This document shows, in pieces, positions 1 through 4,175 of a stretch of 5,879 nucleotides of DNA; within the stretch, counting starts at the first letter, position 1; each line of letters begins with the position of its first letter. The DNA lies in contig JAUWPX010000108.1 of NCBI GenBank assembly GCA_030611395.1, forward strand, positions 1 through 5,879, written 5' to 3'. Made by a program: the position numbers and the translations under genes. Source of the stretch: Bacteroidota bacterium (GTDB taxonomy: Bacteria > Bacteroidota > Bacteroidia > Bacteroidales > VadinHA17). Under the pieces are notes generated by a model, which made no database searches, was not told where the DNA came from, and saw only the letters and a program-made list of their open reading frames with translations.

Positions 1-169
1 AAAAATATTCCCTGTCAACTTTATCTGAATAAATTTTCCAGTCAAAATTTTAGTTCTTATCCGGCTTTGAAAAATCATCACCCAGAATAATATGTTCAAA
101 TCCTTTTTCATTGAGGCCGGTAATCAGATTACTGGCAATAAACCCTGCTGCTCCGGTAACTACTATCAT
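1..169 (-). pseudogene. hldD: HldD-like NAD-dependent sugar epimerase, 5' part, interrupted by in-frame TAA
   Basis: The reverse complement from the ATG at 169 opens with MIVVTGAAGFIASNLI, the nucleotide-binding Rossmann start of extended short-chain dehydrogenases (GxxGxxA here; the last position is more often Gly). It continues through a DDFSKPDKN segment, reaches TAA at 52-50 (codon 40), then goes on in the same frame with NFDWKIYSDKVDREYF to the window edge. The DDFS...K-N...KVDR layout resembles Bacteroidota ADP-L-glycero-D-manno-heptose 6-epimerases (HldD/RfaD), which make the heptose precursor of the lipopolysaccharide core; about 55 visible residues make that assignment tentative. Because the frame is the same on both sides, one substitution (AAA to TAA) explains the stop better than an indel. 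It could be a real nonsense mutation or a base-call error. The start lies 26 bp beyond the mqnD stop on the same strand, so cotranscription is plausible. No Shine-Dalgarno motif precedes the ATG. Confidence 0.6.
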
Positions 170-195
170 ATCAAATTAATTTACTTGTGAAACAT

Positions 196-1026
196 TTATT
201 CCTGAAACATATTCCTGTTTACTTCAGGTATTAAACCAGAATATTCAGCTTTTTTAAAAAGCTCCTTAACAGCTTCCTGCCCCTTTTCCCCGAGGCTATA
301 AGTGAATTCATTTACATATAGATCAATATGTTTACGAATCACTTCATCTTCCACCGATTGGGCGTGTTTTTTAATATAATCAAATGAGTCCCGGGGATTT
401 TCTTCCGCATAATTTAAGCTTGTCTTAAGAATATGATTCACTTTCTTTCTAATTCCCTCAGGCAAGTCCCTTCTGATCATAATTCCCCCAAGCGGGATTG
501 GCAGATGGGTTTTCTCTTCCCAATACTCTCCAAGATCCATTACTTTTTTAAGTCCTTTGCTGGAATATGTAAACCGCGACTCATGAATAATAAGTCCGGC
601 ATCAGTTTCTCCGCTCAGAACAACATCTTCAATATCCGAGAAAAGATATTCCTTTTTCTTTTTTACATCAGGAAAAATAATCCCAAGAAGCAGGTTAGCC
701 GTCGTATATTTACCCGGAACAGCTATTACCAGATCACTTACCTCATCGGGATAAACTTTTCTCTTGCTGATAAGCAAAGGTCCGTTTTTATATCCCAGGG
801 CACTCCCGGTATTCAAAATTTTATAATGATCAGAAACATGTGCATAAGCATGAAAACTTAACTTGGTAACATCCGGAATTAATTCAAAAGCCATTGTATT
901 TAATTCCTCAACATCAGCTAAAACAACCTCAAAAGAGATTCCCTCAAGATTGATCCTGTTATTTACAATAGCATCAAAAATGTATGTGTCATTCGGGCAG
1001 GTTGAAAAACCAAGTTTCAGTTTCAT
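196..1026 (-). CDS. mqnD: 1,4-dihydroxy-6-naphthoate synthase (MqnD)
   Basis: This 276-residue protein matches the MqnA/MqnD family of periplasmic-binding-protein-like folds. In the futalosine menaquinone pathway MqnD converts cyclic dehypoxanthinyl futalosine into 1,4-dihydroxy-6-naphthoate in the cytosol. The N-terminal FSTCPNDTYIFDA (residues 7-19), the LSFHAY block near residue 56, the IIHESRFTY block (146-154) and PIPLGGI (176-182) are family hallmarks. His148 in IIHE fits the histidine proposed as catalytic in the Thermus enzyme (His145). The STCPND opening and the position of the His favour MqnD over MqnA. Length is normal for the family and there is no signal peptide. The start at 1026 places the first strand (MKLKLGFSTCP) directly at the N-terminus, as in relatives. 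The mqnB stop is 36 bp upstream on the same strand, which suggests an mqnB-mqnD transcript. The leader is A/T-rich without a Shine-Dalgarno motif. Confidence 0.95.
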   Translation of the reverse strand: MKLKLGFSTCPNDTYIFDAIVNNRINLEGISFEVVLADVEELNTMAFELIPDVTKLSFHAYAHVSDHYKILNTGSALGYKNGPLLISKRKVYPDEVSDLVIAVPGKYTTANLLLGIIFPDVKKKKEYLFSDIEDVVLSGETDAGLIIHESRFTYSSKGLKKVMDLGEYWEEKTHLPIPLGGIMIRRDLPEGIRKKVNHILKTSLNYAEENPRDSFDYIKKHAQSVEDEVIRKHIDLYVNEFTYSLGEKGQEAVKELFKKAEYSGLIPEVNRNMFQE

Positions 1027-1062
1027 AAATGTATTAGAATTTTGTAGCCTTAGCCTTATTTA

Positions 1063-1746
1063 CTAACAAATTTTAGCTAAAGTTTCAAAAAGTGCTTCAT
1101 TAGATGAATTCACGGCTAATTCAACATCCCATAACTTCCTGTTCCTTTCCTCAACAAAATTTGATATTCCTCTCAATTCCAGAAAGGGAATGTTTTCCAT
1201 TAAACAAATATAGAAAAATGCAGCACCCTCCATCGATTCAATATCCGGTTCATATTTATTACGATATAAAGAAATTGTTTCGTTACTCCCACTTACACAG
1301 TTAACTGTGATCCCGGATACATATGGAATATCTTTTATTATTCCAGAATCGAAACTAACAGGATTTACAAGCTTCCCCCCTGAGTATGGCAGTTTGTCAG
1401 GTGAACAAATTCCTTCCTCAAATAAAGTAACAAACTTATTCTGATCTTCCACTCCATAGTCTGCAAACTGCTCGCTTAGTACCTGAACCACAGATCCAAT
1501 ATGAAGCTTTTTATTATAGCTCCCCGCTATACCAACCTGAATAACAAAATCATAAACCTCAGAAGTAACAAATTTCATTAACATATAAGCAGTTGAAATA
1601 CTACCAATACCCGTTATTATTACATCTATGCTATGATTTTCATACATGTATCTCCCAAAATAAGGCTCGGGTTGGTTTTTCAATTTTAACTTACCTGCCA
1701 AAGGTTTAACCTCTTGTTGAGTGGCTGAAAGTATCAGAATTTTCAT
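1063..1746 (-). CDS. mqnB: futalosine hydrolase (MqnB)
   Basis: The product is a 227-residue nucleoside phosphorylase/hydrolase-fold protein related to MTA/SAH nucleosidase. Futalosine hydrolase cleaves hypoxanthine from futalosine, giving dehypoxanthinyl futalosine for menaquinone synthesis. Visible family features are the N-terminal MKILILSATQQEV strand, TGIG (45-48), VGIAGSY (71-77), the ESMEGAAFFY block (170-179) with the purine/ribose-binding Met-Glu, and LRGISNFVEERN (191-202). The last block has Ser-Asn where MTA/SAH nucleosidases have the catalytic Ser-Asp, which argues for futalosine rather than MTA as substrate, as does the neighbour mqnD. The frame is open to an ATG at 1767, but I choose the ATG at 1746: it puts the first beta strand at the N-terminus as in relatives, and the extra codons fall on a possible -7 promoter box. 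The TAG stop lies 36 bp before mqnD. Confidence 0.9.
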   Translation of the reverse strand: MKILILSATQQEVKPLAGKLKLKNQPEPYFGRYMYENHSIDVIITGIGSISTAYMLMKFVTSEVYDFVIQVGIAGSYNKKLHIGSVVQVLSEQFADYGVEDQNKFVTLFEEGICSPDKLPYSGGKLVNPVSFDSGIIKDIPYVSGITVNCVSGSNETISLYRNKYEPDIESMEGAAFFYICLMENIPFLELRGISNFVEERNRKLWDVELAVNSSNEALFETLAKIC

Positions 1747-1764
1747 TGTTCTTTTGAAATAAAT

Positions 1765-1772
1765 CAAAATTA
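1765..1772 (-). promoter_or_regulatory. possible Bacteroidota-type -7 box for mqnB-mqnD
   Basis: On the minus strand this reads TAATTTTG, matching the Bacteroidota -7 consensus TAnnTTTG. It sits 18 bp upstream of the chosen mqnB ATG, implying a very short leader. No TTTG was found at the expected -33 position; the nearest TTG is only 12 bp away. The DNA is AT-rich, so a chance match is possible. Confidence 0.3.
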
Positions 1773-1803
1773 AAAGAATAATCCCAATTATTACTTTTTT
1801 TTT

Positions 1804-1811
1804 TAAATTTG
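1804..1811 (+). promoter_or_regulatory. possible Bacteroidota-type -7 box for the PTPS-folE pair
   Basis: TAAATTTG matches the TAnnTTTG -7 consensus and ends 49 bp before the PTPS-family start codon, directly after a run of T residues. The expected -33 TTTG is not evident. It lies in the 114-bp divergent region shared with mqnB, so the two transcripts probably start from this spacer. Confidence 0.35.
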
Positions 1812-1860
1812 TGAAGCTTTGTTCTAAATTTTACATCGCCTGTTTTAATATTATATACCA

Positions 1861-2274
1861 ATGATTTATTTAACCCGCAGGGAAAAATTCAGTGCAGCTC
1901 ACCGGATGTATAAAAAAGAGTGGTCGGATAGTAAAAACCAGGAAGTGTTCGGGGATTGCTCCAATCCAAACTGGCATGGACATAATTATCTTTTATTTGT
2001 TACCGTAAAAGGTAATATTAATTCTGAAACCGGCTACCTTGTTAATCTTAAAACATTAGGTTCTATAATCAGAGAAAATGTAATCCAAAAGATTGATCAT
2101 AAGAACATGAACCTGGAAGTAGACTTTATGAATGGGAAAGTTGCATCATCTGAGAATCTGGCTGTCTCGATATGGGAAGTTTTGGATCCGAAAGTAAAAA
2201 TGTTAGGAGTTGAGCTTCACAAAATAAAGATTGAAGAAACTGAAAATAATTTTATTGAATATTTTGGAAAATAA
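1861..2274 (+). CDS. 6-pyruvoyl-tetrahydropterin synthase / 6-carboxytetrahydropterin synthase (PTPS/QueD family)
   Basis: This 137-residue T-fold protein carries the full family signature: zinc ligands His14 (FSAAHRM) and His39/His41 (NWHGHNY), a nucleophile-position Cys33 in FGDCSNPN, the IDHKNMN block with Asp79-His80, the ASSENLAVSIW block near 95-105 and the pterin-anchoring Glu in IEETENN (about 126). The family acts on 7,8-dihydroneopterin triphosphate: PTPS gives 6-pyruvoyl-tetrahydropterin for tetrahydrobiopterin-type cofactors, QueD gives 6-carboxytetrahydropterin for queuosine. FG-C-NPN-HGHNY, the Asn-Leu in GYLVNLKTL, the SENLAVSIW block and the IEETENN end recall animal PTPS more than E. 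coli QueD, so I lean to PTPS activity, though automated annotation would probably say queD. The folE start is 9 bp downstream, supplying its substrate. The ATG is preceded by an A/T-rich leader without Shine-Dalgarno. Family certain; exact product unresolved. Confidence 0.9.
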   Translation: MIYLTRREKFSAAHRMYKKEWSDSKNQEVFGDCSNPNWHGHNYLLFVTVKGNINSETGYLVNLKTLGSIIRENVIQKIDHKNMNLEVDFMNGKVASSENLAVSIWEVLDPKVKMLGVELHKIKIEETENNFIEYFGK

Positions 2275-2283
2275 AACCGGCTT

Positions 2284-2919
2284 ATGAAAATAATAAATAA
2301 TGGATACGGGAATGACTCCGGTGACGGATATGCAAAAATTGATAGGTGGAATGATAAAACAATCAAAGAATTGTCTTTTCATTATAAAAAAATTCTTGAT
2401 CTTATTGGAGAGGATTCAAGCAGGGAGGGACTAATAGAAACTCCTGTTCGTGTTGCAAAAGCTATGCAGTTCCTTGTACAAGGATATAATACCGAACCTC
2501 ATGAGATAATCAATAGTACTAAATTCAAAGAAGATTATCAGCAAATGGTACTGGTAAAAGATATTGAATTATATTCACTATGTGAACATCATATGATCCC
2601 ATTTTTTGGAAGGGCACATGTTGCATATATCCCAAATGGTTATATTACCGGATTGAGTAAAATCGCACGTGTTGTTGATGCTTTTGCCCGGCGGTTGCAG
2701 GTACAAGAACGTCTTACGGTGCAAATAAGGGACTGTATTCAGGAAACTCTGAATCCGATTGGTGTAGCAGTTGTTATTGAAGCACAGCATATGTGCATGA
2801 TAATGAGGGGTGTACAAAAACAAAATTCAGTTACAACCACTTCTGCCTTTACAGGCGAATTCCTTAAAGCGCCAACGCGTGAAGAGTTTATTCACCTTAT
2901 CAGTTCCAAGCTGCATTAA
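2284..2919 (+). CDS. folE: GTP cyclohydrolase I (FolE)
   Basis: FolE opens and rearranges GTP to 7,8-dihydroneopterin triphosphate, the first step of folate and of tetrahydropterin or deazapurine synthesis, in the cytosol. The 211-residue protein has the complete type IA signature: SLCEHHMIPFFG with zinc ligands Cys100 and His103 and catalytic His102, the GLSKIARVVDAFARRLQVQE helix (123-142), QHMCM with His169 and zinc ligand Cys171, and RGVQKQNSVTTTSA (175-188). The intact Cys/His/Cys set argues against the zinc-independent FolE2 type. The first 25 or so residues are polar, Gly/Asn/Asp-rich and probably disordered, as in many family members. The ATG follows the PTPS-family stop by 9 bp without a Shine-Dalgarno motif, so translational coupling is likely. 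The gene ends in three consecutive in-frame stops (TAA, TAA, TAG at 2917-2925). Confidence 0.96.
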   Translation: MKIINNGYGNDSGDGYAKIDRWNDKTIKELSFHYKKILDLIGEDSSREGLIETPVRVAKAMQFLVQGYNTEPHEIINSTKFKEDYQQMVLVKDIELYSLCEHHMIPFFGRAHVAYIPNGYITGLSKIARVVDAFARRLQVQERLTVQIRDCIQETLNPIGVAVVIEAQHMCMIMRGVQKQNSVTTTSAFTGEFLKAPTREEFIHLISSKLH

Positions 2920-2940
2920 TAATAGTGAGGCAGTGTGAAA

Positions 2941-2980
2941 AGTTTATAAGTTGAGAAGTTAAGGAGTTGAGAAGTTAAAA
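2941..2980 (+). repeat. degenerate 8-bp tandem array (AGTT every 8 bp)
   Basis: AGTT begins at 2941, 2949, 2957, 2965 and 2973, exactly 8 bp apart, giving units AGTTTATA, AGTTGAGA, AGTTAAGG, AGTTGAGA and AGTTAAAA. Within it the 14-mer AGTTGAGAAGTTAA occurs twice (2949-2962 and 2965-2978). The array starts 21 bp after the folE stop, in the spacer before fabD. I see no coding or clear terminator function. Confidence 0.75.
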
Positions 2981-3060
2981 ATAGCGTTGCATTGCTTTTA
3001 AGCTTAGACCTTCACAATTTGTACTTGAGGTAATGAATAATAGGTTTCAAATATTTCTTT

Positions 3061-3100
3061 ACAAATAAACTCATCAACAAATAAACAAATAAACTTACCC
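3061..3100 (+). repeat. second 8-bp tandem array (ACAAATAA units)
   Basis: Units of 8 bp starting at 3061, 3069, 3077, 3085 and 3093 read ACAAATAA, ACTCATCA, ACAAATAA, ACAAATAA and ACTTACCC. Three units are identical and the two others keep the leading AC. The array lies 61 bp upstream of the fabD start. The rest of the 241-bp folE-fabD spacer shows only a weak promoter candidate. Confidence 0.65.
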
Positions 3101-3126
3101 AGGATAAAGGGTATAAAAAGTTTTTC

Positions 3127-3134
3127 TATTTTTG
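3127..3134 (+). promoter_or_regulatory. possible Bacteroidota-type -7 box for fabD
   Basis: TATTTTTG matches TAnnTTTG and ends 26 bp before the fabD start codon, a sensible distance for a short leader. No TTTG is present at the expected -33 position, where the sequence is GGATAAAGG-like. A promoter here would separate fabD from the folE transcript. Confidence 0.35.
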
Positions 3135-3160
3135 AGCCCTGAAAACTAAAAATATCTATA

Positions 3161-4036
3161 ATGAAAGCATATATATTCCCGGGCCAGGGAGCCCAGTTTG
3201 TTGGAATGGGAAAAGATTTATACAATACCTCAGAACAGGCGAAAGAAATGTTTGAGAGAGCTAATGACATTCTTGGTTTCAGAATAACTGATATAATGTT
3301 TGAGGGAACTGATGAAGATCTGAAGCAAACGAAGGTAACCCAGCCAGCCATTTTTTTGCATTCTACAATCCTTGCCGCAACTTTAGGAGAAGATTTTAAA
3401 CCTGACATGGTTGCAGGACATTCTCTTGGTGAGTTTTCAGCCCTTGTAGCCAACAAATCATTATTATTTGAAGATGGGCTAACACTGGTTAGTAAACGTG
3501 CAATGGCTATGCAAAAAGCCTGTGAAGCAGAGCCATCTACGATGGCAGCAATACTGGGGATGGGGGATAAATTAATAGAACAGGTTTGTAACGAGATTGA
3601 TGATATTGTTGTTCCTGCAAATTATAACAGTCCCGGCCAGGTTGTAATCTCCGGATCATTAACCGGTGTTCAAAAAGCTATGGATAAACTCAGGGAACAT
3701 GGAGCAAAAAGAGTTATCCAGCTAAAAGTCGGGGGTGCTTTTCATTCACCTTTAATGATACCTGCAAGAAATGAATTGACAAAATCAATCACACAAACAC
3801 ATTTTTCAGTACCTGCTTGTCCTGTTTACCAAAATGCTACTGCCAAACCTTCAACTGATATCCAGACAATAAGGAAGAACTTAATTGACCAGTTAACATC
3901 ACCGGTAAAATGGACTCAAACTGTCAGAAACATGCTTGCCGGCGGTGCTTCATCATTCACTGAAGTTGGTCCGGGTAAAGTACTCCAGGGACTGGTTAAA
4001 AAAGTTGACCAAAGTATAGTTGCAATAAGTGCCTAA
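3161..4036 (+). CDS. fabD: malonyl-CoA:acyl carrier protein transacylase (FabD)
   Basis: FabD moves the malonyl group from CoA to acyl carrier protein, supplying the extender unit for type II fatty-acid synthesis in the cytosol. The 291-residue protein has normal length and all expected active-site elements: FPGQGAQ (6-12) with oxyanion-hole Gln9, the nucleophile elbow GHSLG with Ser88, malonate-binding Arg113 in SKRAMAMQ, the YNSPGQVVISG block (155-165), catalytic His195 in GGAFHSP, and the C-terminal EVGPGKVLQGLVKK block (268-281). The start at 3161 gives the standard MKAYIFPGQG N-terminus. It stands apart from other fatty-acid genes in this window: folE is 241 bp upstream and a convergent gene follows, so it is probably transcribed alone. 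I reject a modular polyketide acyltransferase role because the protein is free-standing and has a standard FabD layout. Confidence 0.96.
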   Translation: MKAYIFPGQGAQFVGMGKDLYNTSEQAKEMFERANDILGFRITDIMFEGTDEDLKQTKVTQPAIFLHSTILAATLGEDFKPDMVAGHSLGEFSALVANKSLLFEDGLTLVSKRAMAMQKACEAEPSTMAAILGMGDKLIEQVCNEIDDIVVPANYNSPGQVVISGSLTGVQKAMDKLREHGAKRVIQLKVGGAFHSPLMIPARNELTKSITQTHFSVPACPVYQNATAKPSTDIQTIRKNLIDQLTSPVKWTQTVRNMLAGGASSFTEVGPGKVLQGLVKKVDQSIVAISA

Positions 4037-4044
4037 TTAGTCTT

Positions 4045-4083
4045 CAGTCGGCAATCGGCAAAAAACCCGAAACACGTAACCTG
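4045..4083 (+). repeat. degenerate 7-bp tandem repeats
   Basis: Just after the fabD stop, units of 7 bp read CAGTCGG and CAATCGG (4045-4058), and then AAACCCG, AAACACG and TAACCTG (4063-4083). TCGGCAA is also an exact tandem pair (4048-4061). Similar short runs are, as I recall, scattered through intergenic DNA of some Bacteroidales. No function is apparent. Confidence 0.5.
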
Positions 4084-4088
4084 CTTCG

Positions 4089-4120
4089 TCCACCGTATCC
4101 GCCCTGGCGGAGAAGGGGGA
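4089..4120. repeat. GC-rich 32-bp imperfect palindrome between convergent genes
   Basis: The core TCCGCC-CT-GGCGGA (4098-4111) is a perfect 6-bp inverted repeat with a 2-base centre. The symmetry extends outward to 4089 and 4120, so 12 of 15 base positions in the two arms can pair. G+C is 22 of 32 bases in otherwise AT-rich DNA. It lies between the ends of fabD and the PEP synthase-like gene. Lacking a T run after either arm, it is not a canonical intrinsic terminator; a REP-like dispersed palindrome or a mRNA 3'-end stabiliser is more likely. Confidence 0.6.
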
Positions 4121-4175
4121 TGACAATTTAATCATTCATTTATTTTCAGGTGGATTTTTTTCGTTTTTTCCGGTT

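Noticed and set aside
433..1066. Open frames on the plus strand opposite mqnD (433-861 and 863-1066)
   Set aside because: They lie antisense to a clearly conserved gene and their translations show no recognisable domain; they are shadows of the mqnD reading frame.
1747..1767. Longer mqnB start at 1767 adding seven residues
   Set aside because: The extension (MIYFKRT) precedes the conserved first strand and overlaps a candidate -7 box, so the ATG at 1746 is preferred.
2977..3000. Possible intrinsic terminator after folE (AGC...GCTTTT)
   Set aside because: The stem is only 3 GC-containing pairs plus a few A-T pairs with a bulge, followed by four T residues; too weak to claim.
3004..3456. A 150-codon minus-strand frame across the folE-fabD spacer and the start of fabD
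   Set aside because: More than half overlaps conserved fabD codons on the opposite strand, and the remainder translates the ACAAATAA repeat array; no domain is visible.
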